DNA of 64,000 nucleotides from Flaccisagitta enflata (Eukaryota; Chaetognatha; Sagittoidea; Aphragmophora): NCBI GenBank assembly GCA_965153355.1, contig OZ231127.1, positions 19,840,001 to 19,904,000 of the forward strand, read 5' to 3'. Shown piece by piece: positions 1 to 10,611 of this stretch (position 1 is its first letter; each line of letters starts with the position of its first letter). The notes under the pieces were generated by a model. It saw only the letters and a program-made list of their open reading frames with translations, ran no database searches and was not told where the DNA came from. The position numbers and the translations under genes were made by a program.

Positions 1-79
<79 letters not shown>

Positions 80-132
80 GAAGAAAGAAAGACAGAGAGA
101 AAGCGAGCAAGCAAGCAAGAAACAAACAAACA

Positions 133-168
<36 letters not shown>

Positions 169-240
169 AGAGAAAAATGAAAAAAAGAAGGAAGAAAGAA
201 AGAAACAAACAAAGAATAGATGAGCTTGGGTGCACGTAAA
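1..240. repeat. (GAAA)n microsatellite and A-rich tract
   Basis: Nearly perfect GAAA repeats fill the first 80 bases, followed by purine-rich degenerate repeats and a run of A near 130-166. No gene signal is visible. It probably lies in an intron of the FG-GAP gene that follows. Confidence 0.95.
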
Positions 241-256
241 ATAGAGACAATTTCAT

Positions 257-450
257 TTTTCGTCGCATGCTACGCGACTCAACACCCCGTTTTGTTGTTC
301 CGTCGGTCCGTCCGTCTGTCCGTCACTCTTTACCTTTCTTTTTTTCGGTCTCTTGCCGCACTGCTCCTGCCCAAATGATTGAGTCACCTCAAGTACGGCC
401 CCTGCCCACCCGCACGCGACTGGGGTAGCCCTGTTTCCAGCCTTGTTTGT
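257..450 (+). mobile_element. GTCY-core Helentron-like element (HINE), type A
   Basis: It starts with an imperfect palindrome (GTCGCATGCTACGCGAC), runs through CCCGTTTTG and a (TCCG)n core, and ends with the family tail GCCCACCCGCACGCGAC ... CCTTGTTT. It sits just upstream of the splice acceptor of the FG-GAP exon at 467. The assignment rests on similarity to the other copies here and on the known layout of DINE-1/mini-me/HINE elements. Confidence 0.75.
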
Positions 451-466
451 ATCCCTGACAACTCAG

Positions 467-2349
467 GCCGGATCTTTCCATCGAGTACACGAGTTCTGGT
501 CCTGAAGGAGCTTTGGGCATCGGCTTCAGAATCGGCGCCACTTCTGTCATTACCAGATGCTCCAAGACTTTCGCTCAGGACGGGAGGATAGAAGGCGTCA
601 AGTGAGTCAATTAAATGAAAGACTTATTTGTTCAATTTGAATTGTTCGTATCACTTATCAAAAAACTACTGAAGTATATAATAAAGGAAAGAAAAAAAAG
701 TAAAAGTTGCGTCCGCAAATCTGTGACAACGCACTCTTCACCACTCTCGCGTTACACTTTACCACTTGTTCTTCCTCTTCCACTTCAGACTAATGGAATC
801 CGACGCCTTTTGTTTGGACGGAACTCGATTAAAACTTATCAAAGGCAAACACGGCAAGCCGGGCGCCGAATATCGGACAGAAGTCGAGTCGTTTTCCCGG
901 GTGATCGCCAGAGGCCGCATCGCCAACGCTCCTCAGTATTTCACCGTAGAAACAAAAGATCTCCGTAAGATGACTTTTGGCGGCACTCTCGCGGCCAGAA
1001 TGAGAACGAGAAAAGGCGACGACGGCGACGGCGCTCAAAAAACGGAAGACGAAGATGGGGCGATCGTCATCGGTTGGGCGCTTTCTAAGACGGAAGACAG
1101 ATTTGGTAATGTCATTAATTACGATTACGGCGATGAAAATGAATTGAGGTCTATTTCTTACGGAACGACGATAGTTGATTTCGATTACGAAAAGAGACCC
1201 GACGAGACTGAGGCTTTTATGGCTGGAAGTCTGATTTCGAAAAAAACACAGCGTTTGGTTTTCTTCACCATAAAGAATGAAGAAGTGGTTTTATTCAAGT
1301 ACAAGATCAAGTATAACGCCAAAGGTTTTGGCGGGTCTACGAAGTCTCTGCTGGACTCGATCAAAGTCTGCGATCGCGATGACAGATGCTTGAATCCGAT
1401 TGAGTTGAGTTACGAAGGATCGTCATCGTTGGAATCCAAATTCTCCCTAATGGGTGATGGCGTGAGTGGCCGCGTTTCCGGTGATTTTGGTTATAATCAG
1501 GGATGGAGAACTGACAAACACGAGCGGGTGATCATTGATATTGATGGCGATGGATGGGCCGATGTGGTGGGATTTGCCAATGGAGGCGTCTTTGTCGGGG
1601 TTAACAAAAGAGATGGCACTTTTGAAAAGGGCAAATATGTCTCCGGGGAATTTGGTTCCAATCGGTGGGGTAAAGAATACCCTCGTCGAGTAGCCGATGT
1701 TGATGGAGATGGATTACCGGACATTGTCGGATTTGCCCATGCGGGTCTTTTTGTCGCATTTAACAAGGGAGGTTTGCAGTTTGAAGAGGCCGTCAACTTG
1801 GGTGCCATGTTTCATTACGGAGGTGGTTGGAGAGTAGGCAAACATCCACGTTACGTGACAGATATCAATGGAGATGGCAGAGCGGATGTTGTGGGATTCG
1901 CAGATACTGGAGTTTACGTGGCACTCAGTTTTGGAAAGACCCTGAGTCCTATGACTCGATGGATAGGCAACTACGGTTATTCCAATGGATGGAGAGATGA
2001 CAAGCACATTCGTAACTTGGCCGATGTGAATGGCGATGGATTGTTGGATATTGTGGGTTTTGGTGAGACCAGCGTTTATGTTTCTCTGAATGAAAAAAAT
2101 AAATTTCAAGCCGTGCAAGTGTGGATCACCAATCGTGGCATTTTTAGCTCGATTCGTTTAAAAGTTACAAGCAAAACAAGGTTGATTGTCAAAAAAATGG
2201 GAAAATTCAATGACCTGTACTTCATGAAGGTAAAAAATGTGAATATTTCAAAAAGCGCTCTGGGAATTTTTTTGCACTCATTTGCCATGGATTACACATG
2301 GGCTGGACCACCAGAAACCGTCACAAAAGTGGCAGTTCTCCTAGTTTGA
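467..2349 (+). pseudogene. SpvB/TcaC-like FG-GAP repeat protein gene, 5' partial and 3' truncated
   Basis: Two joined exons are seen. Exon 467-601 follows an acceptor (CTCAG) and ends at a GTGAGT donor. Exon 789-2349 follows a pyrimidine tract and CTTCAG. Phases match (2 to 2). The first encodes the SpvB-type core with LSIEYTSSG and LGIGFRIG; the second opens with FCLDGTRLKLIKGKHGKPG and EYRTEVESFS, hallmarks of the N-terminal region of SpvB/TcaC/TcdB proteins. Four FG-GAP/VCBS-like repeats follow about 54 residues apart (DIDGDG, DVDGDG, DINGDG, DVNGDG near 1537, 1696, 1861 and 2023). In bacteria this region belongs to secreted toxin-complex or RHS-like proteins; the animal role is unknown. 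Family similarity stops near 2120, where another repeat would be expected, and the frame then runs about 75 unrelated codons to a stop just before the duplicated LPMO block. Earlier exons lie off the window. A bacterial origin followed by intron gain is inference. It could be a working 3'-shortened gene, but truncation by the duplication edge is more likely. Confidence 0.72.
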
Positions 2350-2375
2350 AGTACACGGTGGAGATACGGAGCAGT

Positions 2376-2458
2376 GTCATCTGTCTGTCCGTCCAAGTCT
2401 AGCGCCAAAGTCAATACACGCAGAGACACAGTCAGGACGCATCGTTGCATGATCGGGC
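2376..2458 (-). mobile_element. F3 GTCY element end, left edge of duplication copy 1
   Basis: Read on the minus strand, it begins GCCCGATCATGCAACGATGC, continues GTCCTGACTGTGTC and TATTGACTTTGGCG, and runs into GGACGGACAGACAG. The same order is present at 49333 on the plus strand. The duplicated block starts inside its GTCY microsatellite. The possible rest of the element toward 2640 is degenerate. Confidence 0.65.
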
Positions 2459-2766
2459 TTGTTATCTGTAACTGGGCAAGGGCGCTCTCCGCGCGTTTTC
2501 CCCTTTGTAACTCCTACATGGCAGACTGACGAACCGACGCGACGTATGTACCAACAAACAGAAGGACGGTCAAAGCATCTCATACAGAGACGCGAGTCAC
2601 ACGGAGTAGATACAACTTGGTCGCGCCTCGTTAAGCATTGGTATTCCCCAGGTGGTCGATGAACCTGTCTTCTGTCGCCGAACCTTTCAAGGGAGGTTCT
2701 GGTCAGAGCGAAAAACACGTTCTACAACTCGATGGTCGATGGCGCGTTTTGTAGCCCGATGGTTGG

Positions 2767-2774
2767 TATATAAG
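2767..2774 (+). promoter_or_regulatory. TATA box of LPMO gene 1
   Basis: TATATAAG lies about 150 bases upstream of a 5' splice donor (AAAG|GTAAGC at 2915/2916). A transcription start near 2797 and a non-coding first exon of about 2797-2915 are inferred. The same box and donor are conserved in copy 2 (41560-41567; donor after 41708). Confidence 0.6.
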
Positions 2775-3078
2775 CAGGGTGATTTCCTGGGATGGTCAAC
2801 AAATCATGTTTCTTCCTTTGGCTGCGTGACGAAGCTTCTGTGTCCGGTTTTACCGTTAAAATCATCGAAAAAGAGAAGAAAAAACCAAAACCAAGAACCA
2901 AAAGAAATTACAAAGGTAAGCCTATACTTATATCTTATAACTATATAGTATATAATTAAATCTTCTTTAACTCCTCTTCCATATATTCTATTTTTGCTTA
3001 TTTTAATTTCTCTACTCGTCGCTGGTATGCTTGTACTGTGCTGTAAAGATATGCAATATAATCGATATCATCAATATC

Positions 3079-3082
<4 letters not shown>

Positions 3083-3134
<52 letters not shown>
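3083..3134 (+). repeat. (CT)n serving as the polypyrimidine tract of a splice acceptor
   Basis: About 26 CT units end 6 bases before the acceptor AG at 3141-3142 (GCGTCCAG) that opens the exon carrying the LPMO start codon. Copy 2 has a shorter tract at 41868-41900. Confidence 0.8.
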
Positions 3135-3136
<2 letters not shown>

Positions 3137-3201
3137 GTCCAGATCAAATTTGCCCCTCAATAGTTGGCTTTCTCACGTGTTTTCTTTCCTTACGTCCAAA
3201 G

Positions 3202-6138
3202 ATGAGTCCCTCCAACACATTCCTGGCTTTACTGGGTGTCACTCTCATATCACAGGTGAGCATTTATTAGCTATGCGACTTTTGCCTTTTGTACGATTGG
3301 TGGTTGTTAGCCAATATCTGAGCGTTTTTGTCATGAGCTCGCAACTGTGTAACTATGAGATCCTTTGTCTGTCGGTCGATCTGTCAGTATATGAAAGTTG
3401 AAACAAAATTGTCCTTACAAAAAGAGGCCAGAATTCTCCAATTTACAAAGGATGAAAGCCTTGCAAGCTTTCAATGGTGTTATATATATATATATAATGG
3501 TGTTATATATATATACCAATAAAACGGTAATCATAATGGAGAAAAAGTCGAGAAATGAGAGGAGAGAAGAGAGAGAAAAGAGTGAGAAAAGAGAGAGAGA
3601 AGGGAGACAGAGAGACAGAGAGAGAGACAGACAGGCAGACAGACAGAGACAGACAGACCAAGAGAGAGAGAGAGAGAGACTTCAATTAACTTGATTCCGC
3701 GTTTTGGGGAAAAATGAGAAAAATGCGAAAAAATTAAAAAAGATTTAAAAAATCATAGCTCCAAAACTATCGATCGCACAGAATTCTGCTTGGCGTCATC
3801 TGAAAGAGGAGAATCAGCTCTTTCTTAGCTATTAATTTCATGCGTAGTCTCGTTCTGCCCCCAAAATGTATCAACTTCCCCAAACGCTTCATAAAACATA
3901 GGGAAATCCGTTTTTCTCTGCAGGACTCAAAAAGACCGAAGGGACTTCGTCTCTTCGACTTTTTTCCAAATAAATGAAGTAAATCTTTTCGCTTTTTGTT
4001 CAAACCAAGTTCTTTGATTCCGAAGGTTTTGGGCCATTCGTACATGACGAACCCACCCGGGCGATCCAGTGCGTGGCGATTTGGCTTTGGGACGGCGCAC
4101 AACTATAACGACAATGAGGTAAGTGAATGGCGGCTGTCGCATCCGTCTTAACAAGTGCAAGTATTGCCGAAATATGCTGCACCGCTCAATTTTGGCACAC
4201 ATTATTTTCTAATAAGAGCAAAGTTTATAAGAACGTTAGGCTTAAAATGGCCAAAAGATTAAGAGCGTTGTAGTTATTTCACTAGTAGTTATCTCATTTG
4301 CAAGGCTTCCTCAAAAAGCGACGTTCTCATAAACAAGGCCAACACCTATAAGTCGCGTGCGAGACTTACAGACAAAGAATGACTTTGAATGACTTGGAAT
4401 GACTTTCAATGACTTAGAATGACCTAAAATGACCAAAATTGACTTAAAATGACAAAAAAACCTAATGACCAAAAATGACTTAAAATAACTTAAAATAACT
4501 TAGAATGACTTAGAATGACTCAAAATGACTTAGAATAACTATTAATGACTTAAAATGACTTAAAATGACCTAAGAGTTGACGTTATAGTACAAAAAAGTA
4601 AAGTGTGACGGACAGACCGACGGACGGACGGACGGACCGACGGACGGACCGACGGACGGACCGACAAAGCGGGTTGTAGAGTCGCGTGCACGCGACTAAA
4701 AATAAGTGTACCTGCTCCATTTGATTTCAAGTGTGTGTGCGTGTGTGCTTGTGTGCGTGTGTGCGTGTGCCTTTCTCTCTCTGGGTAGTTGTCTTTCTCA
4801 CTTATTGTCTGCCAGTTTGTGTCTCAGTCTGCGTGTCTATCTGTGTGTCCATTCGTTTTTCTTTCACCCGTAAGTCTCCAAGTCCCAACTCCTCTTTTCG
4901 TCATATCTATTTCTTATACATCGTCATTTCTTGTCAGGTGAATTGTGGTCGCGTTGCTCTTGAAGATTGCGGCGTTTGCGGAGATCCGTTGAGTCAAAAT
5001 CCCGGTGATAACACTCTGGGTGGCAGATACGGCTCAGGCATCATCGTTGAAACTTATAAAGAAGGAGATGTAAGTACCTTGTGCGAAACATATAACCAGT
5101 TTATTTTGAAGACGTGGTTCTCGTTTTTGCAATTGTCGATGTCGTAGTTGTTGCTGTCTTTAACGTGGATATAAGAACGACTCTTCAAACATTCCGAGCA
5201 GCATTACAGTTCTGACTTGATCAAGATGCACTCTGGTTATTCCGCCAGCAGAGTTTGAATCGCTGTAATATCACTGCTGCACTTTAAAACCAGTATTCTG
5301 CCACAGCTGGCACGCTCAGCATCTGGGCTGTAGCCTACACGAACGAAAAGCTGACATCATACCACCGTGAAACGGTTTTCTTTTCTTTAAATTCTAACAC
5401 ATAGTAATCGTTTCATTTTTTGAAATTTACAATTATCACGTCTTGACTCGTTAATTTGAATAAAAAATGTGTCCTTATAATCTTCTGCGCTCATTTAAAT
5501 CAGTATATAAATTCAAAGCTTTATTGTCGATTGAACGTAGCTCAAATGTTTGCCATTTTAAGAAACGGTTATCTTAAAACTGCATCTTGCAAATCAGGTT
5601 TTTGATGGTATCCGTCTTATCATTTACCGCTCGCGCGACGGCTCATTTCCTGAATCAACACCCTTGATGTTGTCAATCAAGGTCGTTGATGTAGTTGTTG
5701 TTGTCAAAATATAACTTTTACAGTTTAGCCTCTTTCATGCTTCATACTTTCCCACCTTTACCCTGTTTCATCCTTATTCGTTTATCTTTTACAGATCATC
5801 AACACTGTTACTCGCGTGACGGCGAATCACATGGGCTGGTACGAGTTTTCTTTGTGCGAGATTAAAGACGGCAAACCGGCCGTCGAGTCTTGCTTCAAGC
5901 CTCTCGAGCAGTTGGACGCGGACCGTCATCCTAAAGGCTTCAAGAATCCCACCACCAAATGGGAGCTTTTGAAGGCCGACGGCGCCGGAGATTTCACCAT
6001 CAAACTTCAGCTTCCCAAAGGCTTCACCTGCGACCACTGCGTCCTCAGATCCCTTTGGAACGCCGGTGAGGATTTCTTTCTTATTTTCTTCTTTTTTCTT
6101 TTCTTTTTTTCTTTTTTTCTTTTTTTCTTTTTTTCTTT

Positions 6139-6169
<31 letters not shown>

Positions 6170-7294
6170 CTTCTTTTTTTCTTTTTTTCTTTTTTTCTTT
6201 TTTTCTTGTTTCCCTTTTTGTCTTTGTTTCTTTGTTTCTTTCTTTGACTCATGCATGCATGCATTCATTCATTCATCCATTCATTCATTCATTCATTCAT
6301 TCATTCATTCATTCATTCATTCATTCATTCATTCATTCATTCATTCATTTATTCATTCATCCATTCATTCATTCATTAATTTTCTCTGTTGTTCGTTTGT
6401 TTGTTTGTTCGTCCATTATTTCGTTCATTTGTTCGATCGTCCGTTTGTTCGTTTGTTCATTCAACCATTCCCTTCGTTCACCTACCTTTTCTTCTATAAT
6501 CATGTACTTGCCACGAACTCATTCATTCATCAATTCATTCATCATTCGTTCACCTCACAGGCAACGATTGGGGCTGCGACGCCGACGGCACCTGTGGAAT
6601 GGGACACGGACCTACGCAAGAGAAATTCTACGCTTGCTCCGACATCGCCATCACCTCCTCCGGCAGCAACGTGGGATCCACCAAGCCACCCGCCACCACC
6701 GCTTCAACCACCACCACCACCACCACCAAGGCCACTGGCACAGGTGGGAAGACTATTTGATTGCCAGCTTATTTATTAGGAAATAAAGAAAGATAGAATA
6801 AGAATGTCGTTTCAGTAGTTTTGAATCAGAGATTATCAGAGATTATCTACCATATCTGAATCTTTTTTTTTCATCTGTGAAGTTTATTATGCAACCTATA
6901 TAATTAATTATTATTGCTTTTTAATATAACTATTGTGTTATCATATAAAAGGAAGTCTTGTTTTACTACAGTGTAAAATGTTTACTGGTTAAAGCATAAA
7001 CAAGCCCGAGGATGATGTTTTGTCATATAACGCAAAGTATAGTTATTGTCAAATATTTAGTAACATTTGGAGCATGGTACTTTTCCCCTCTTTAGGGTAA
7101 AGCGGAATAGTTTTTTATCGACATTTTTAAAGAGAATTTTGATTTTTTGGTGAAAACTTGGAAATGATTTAGATCGATTTGGTTGATGAAGAAGGTCGAG
7201 GGCATCAACCAAGACAACTAAAAGAGGGGATGAATAGGCTCTGTAGATCGATCCCATTAAACCCCATTGTACTACAGCTGGAAACATTTCGAAC

Positions 7295-7355
<61 letters not shown>

Positions 7356-8883
7356 CTCTCTCGCTCCCACTCTCCCTCTCTCACTCACTCTCACTCGCTC
7401 ACTCTCTCCCTCCCACTCACTCTCTCTCTCTCACTCTCTCTCTCTCTATCTGTCTCTCTGTGTCCCGATAGAGTTTGTGCCCCAACAAAAGGCAGCCGCT
7501 CTGCCCTGACGCCCCGTCAAATACGCCCCTGATCATCATCATCATCATCATTATCATCATCATCATCATCATCATCATCATCTTCATCATCATCATCATC
7601 ATCAGCATTATATTCTTCCATCATCATCATCATAATCATCATCATCATCATCATCATCATCAATCTGGTTTGTCTATTTAAATCTGCTATTTAAGTCTGC
7701 TGGTTTAAGTCTGCTGGTTTAAGTTCGCTGATTTAAGTCTGCTGGTCTGATGGTCTAAGTCTGCTGGTTTAAGTCTGCTAAAATTATATTAAAGATAAGT
7801 ATGGGTTTGAGTCTGGCTTTAAGTCTGGTTTAAGTCTGGTTAAGTCTGGTTTAAGTCTGGTTTGGCATGGCTTAAGTGGCGGCTATATGGCTTTAGTCTG
7901 GTTTAAGTCTGGCTTGAGTCTGGCTCGGCCCGCTTAAGCCCGGCTTAAGCCCGGTTGGCGTCTGATTGGTCTGACGGGCGTCTGCTTAAATCGGCTGCTT
8001 GGCTTAAGTCTGGTTTAAGTTCGGTTTAAGTCTGGTTTAAGTCTGCCGGTCTGATTAAGTCCGGTTTACGCTCTGGTTTATATCTGGTTTAAGTCTGGTT
8101 TAAGTCCCGCTTTGAAGACTGGTTCATGTCTGACGAACGTCTGCTCGGCCCGTTAGGCTCCGGTTTTAGCCCGTATGCCTGCTTTGTCTGGTTTGCGTTT
8201 TATTTGTGGTCTGATTATCTGGCTTTGGTCTGGCTTTATTCATGGCTTGGCGACTCCTGCTTGAGTTGTTTGAGTCTAGTTTGAGCCTGGTTTGAGTCTG
8301 GCCGGAGTCTGGTTAGAGCCTGGTTTGAGCCTGGTTTGAGTCTGCCTGAGTTCAGTCTGGAGTTCAGTTTGAGTCTACGAGAGGTCTGACTTGTGGCCCA
8401 TAGTTTTCAGTCTGGTTTAATTCTGGTTTGAGTCTCGTTTTAGTCTGGTTTGAGTCTGGTTTTAGTCTGGTTTGGGTCTGTTTTGGGTTGCTTTTAAGTC
8501 TGATTTTCAATAAAAAGATACAATTAGGAGTTAGGTCAGTTCAGTTATTTTTGTCCTGCACGCGACTTTTAGGTGTTGGCCTTGTTCTTCGCCGAGAGAC
8601 GCCATCATTGGTTGTAACTTCTATGGAAAAAGGTTAACCTTATGCACGTGACTCTTTTGCTTTTGAAACAGGATCGTCATCAACGGCAGCCCCATCAACG
8701 ACCACGACAACCGGAGTTCCAGTTCCCCCTGAAATGAGTGTAAGTGAATAAAAAGAAAGAAAGGAAGAAAGAAGGACAGGAAAAAAGAAAGAAAAAAAGA
8801 AAGAACGAAAGAAAGAAAGGAAGAAAGAAAGAAGAAAAGAAAGAAAGAAAAAAAGAAAGAAAGAAAGAAAGAAAGAAAAAAAT

Positions 8884-8972
<89 letters not shown>

Positions 8973-9566
8973 AAAAAAGAAAGAAAGAAAGAAAGAATTT
9001 GAAATGAAACGGCGATAAACAATGATTGAAGGAATTGAAGAAGAACGAAGTGGCGAATGACCAAATGAAAAAAGGAATGAATGAATGAATGAATGAATGA
9101 ATGAATGAATGAATGAATGAATGAATGAATGAATGAATGAATGAATGAATGAATGAACGAATAAATGAATTGATGAACGAGAGAATGAATAAACGAATGA
9201 ATGAATTAATGAATAAATAAATAAATTAATGAATAAATAAATGAATTAATGAATGAATTAATGAGGTAATGAATGAATGAATGAATGAATGATTTCAAAA
9301 CGTTTTGTGAAGTTACTGTATCGACCCCATATCTGTTCCTTTCTCCGCCCCAGGTTTGCAAGGGTGCTGGCCACGGTGAAGTCCGTCACGATCCTAACAA
9401 CTGCTGCGGCTTCGTGTACTGCATGTGGCCTGGAACCCCTTCTCAGGCCATCATCGCCAAGAAATGCCCGACTTCTTTGGCCTTCAACGTTGAAGCCAAA
9501 CAATGCGATTGGGCCGAAGCCGTCAAGTGCGGAGATAGATCTGCGCTCTGTCTGCTTAGGAAGTGA
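3202..9566 (+). CDS. AA15-type lytic polysaccharide monooxygenase with CBM14 domain, copy 1
   Basis: Predicted secreted copper enzyme that oxidatively cleaves chitin or cellulose. Coding exons: 3202-3255, 4026-4118, 4938-5069, 5795-6065, 6561-6743, 8672-8739, 9354-9566. All junctions are GT-AG and phases agree, giving 337 residues. Residues 1-21 are a signal peptide. Cleavage would expose His22 (HSYMTNPPGRSSAWRFGFG), the first histidine of the copper brace. The second is His105 in TANHMGWYEF. CGVCGDP, the cysteine-rich GCDADGTCGMG and FYACSDIAI (206-214) are AA15 landmarks. A Ser/Thr/Pro linker (about 215-267) leads to a peritrophin-type CBM14 (268-337, eight cysteines, AFNVEAKQCDW). The start is the first ATG after the acceptor at 3142. 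A TATA box and a non-coding exon lie upstream. Introns 4 and 6 are loaded with complementary microsatellites. The substrate cannot be told from sequence; CBM14 favours chitin. Confidence 0.93.
3480..3690. repeat. (TA)n and (GA)n/(GACA)n microsatellites in LPMO intron 1
   Basis: Short TA runs near 3480-3515 and purine-rich GAGA/GACAGACA repeats from about 3540 to 3680. They are part of intron 1 and much reduced in copy 2. Confidence 0.85.
4331..4703 (-). mobile_element. HINE type A with internal AATGACTT array, in LPMO intron 2
   Basis: On the minus strand: perfect palindrome GTCGCGTGCACGCGAC, then TCTACAACCCGCTTTGTC, a (GTCC)n core, about 200 bases of degenerate AAGTCATT repeats, then GCACGCGACTTATAGGTG and GGCCTTGTTT. 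Copy 2 lacks the whole element at 52634-52645, so its limits are set by a filled/empty comparison. No obvious target duplication. Confidence 0.88.
6066..6375 (+). repeat. (CTTTTT)n then (CATT)n in LPMO intron 4
   Basis: A pyrimidine-rich T5-7C array (6070-6240) is followed by CATT repeats (6254-6375). Copy 2 keeps the same order at 53875-54110 with different lengths. The CATT strand is the reverse complement of the AATG array in intron 6. Confidence 0.95.
6790..7290. other. LPMO intron 5, no recognised element
   Basis: AT-rich unique-looking sequence. Similarity to copy 2 stops near 6870. No gene or transposon end was recognised. Confidence 0.5.
7297..7665. repeat. (CT)n followed by (CAT)n
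   Basis: CT/CACT-rich repeats run to about 7460, then ATC/CAT triplets from 7530 to 7665, in intron 5 of LPMO gene 1. Absent from the matching place in copy 2. Confidence 0.95.
7674..8590 (+). mobile_element. HINE 3' end preceded by a GGTTTAAGTCTG tandem array
   Basis: About 850 bases of degenerate 12-bp units (GGTTTAAGTCTG, drifting to GGTTTGAGTCTG) end in CCTGCACGCGACTTTTAGG TGTTGGCCTTGTT, the tail of the HINE subtype seen at 4331-4703 and 42371-42912. Copy 2 lacks it: its sequence resumes at TTCGCCGAGAGACG (60880). The 5' palindrome was not found. Confidence 0.65.
8752..9290 (+). repeat. (GAAA)n then (GAAT)n in LPMO intron 6
   Basis: Imperfect GAAA array (8752-8996), then an AATG/GAAT array (9076-9290) that ends about 60 bases before the last acceptor. 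The same order is present in copy 2 at 61040-61560. Confidence 0.95.
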
Positions 9567-10410
9567 AGGTTTCATATCGTCATTTGATTGCAACGTTTCA
9601 AGAATGAATATCAAAGATTTCGTTGTATTGTCCTCCTTCACTTTGCCTTTAATGATAAGAACGCCAAAATGCTAAGTCGAAAAAAAAAGTTACTCGCTAC
9701 ATTCCAAATGCATTTACCAAATCAATTTTCATCTCATAGCCATGAGGTTCGTTCTGATCAACCAATATGTTCGTTACATGAATATTCATTACTCTATAAA
9801 GTCATTCATTCTATAAAATAACAACACCCTAACACGAGCTCGCCGAACATTTTTCCGTTGTAGCGATCACTTAATATTGTTAAGTTTTATTAAATCCTGT
9901 TACTTTCGTCAATCCAAATTTACAACCTTGTCATTCAATCAAATATGAACAATTGAACATCTCTTAATTGAAAAAGAAAATACAATAATTGACAAATCGT
10001 TGCTCCTGTCTTTTTCAACTTTTCAAACGGATTCCTTTTTCGCCCTAATGCAATGAGTCACCTCGCAGCAAAAAAAGAATAACTTTGACTGAGAAAGGAG
10101 GAGATAGTCCTGGTTTTTCTGTATTGTCATATGTACAACAAAAGAGCTAACATTTCCTCTCAGCGTTCTCCCTGTGGTTTTCTCCGTTGTTTACGCAGTC
10201 AGTGTCTTGGAGTCTCTCTCTCGCCTTCTCACTTCTCAGTCAGGTTCCGCATTCAGTCGGTTTTGAGGGTAGAAAGACGAGTTTCCTCCTCAGTCGGCGT
10301 CCCACTTTGCACGTCATCAACCAAGAATCTCATTGAAAAAAAATGTCATCTTCGCTTTTCTTTTTTCCTCCTGTCTATTTCTGTCGATGTCGTTTCAGGC
10401 CGAAACGCGC

Positions 10411-10461
10411 GACACGTGCTGACGTGCACGTTTGTGACACGTGTGAGTGTGTGACACGTGC
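10411..10461. promoter_or_regulatory. Cluster of CACGTG palindromes in the LPMO 3' flank
   Basis: Three CACGTG sites and an ACGTGCACGT palindrome lie within about 50 bases. The cluster is conserved in copy 2 (62641-62693). CACGTG is the canonical bHLH E-box. Function is inferred only. Confidence 0.35.
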
Positions 10462-10611
10462 ATTCGACCCGACATATGTTCGTTCCTTTGCCCCCGCGCG
10501 CGCTTCGAAAAAGTGGACGCTGCGTGTGTACATTGATAACCGCAGTGAAATGCGCGCGTGTTGGTCTTTTTAAGGGTTCGTTTGAAGCGGGTCAACGTGG
10601 AAGAAAAACAG

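Noticed and set aside
257-450. HINE as a tRNA-derived SINE
   Set aside because: No A/B box pair or tRNA-like head was seen. The palindrome and GTCY core fit Helentron-like elements better.
467-2349. Bacterial contamination
   Set aside because: The gene is split by GT-AG introns and lies in the same contig and repeat landscape as animal genes.
2459-2948. Small frames in the LPMO promoter, duplicated in copy 2
   Set aside because: They cross the TATA box, the 5' UTR donor and an F3 element. Conservation is due to the duplication.
7674-8520. Possible CRISPR-like array
   Set aside because: The units are contiguous degenerate 12-mers without unique spacers, in an animal intron.
8744-9007. Lys/Arg/Glu-rich open frame
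   Set aside because: Pure translation of (GAAA)n. The same applies to frames at 11336-11581, 12384-12578, 44510-44737, 61040-61241 and 63718-63903.
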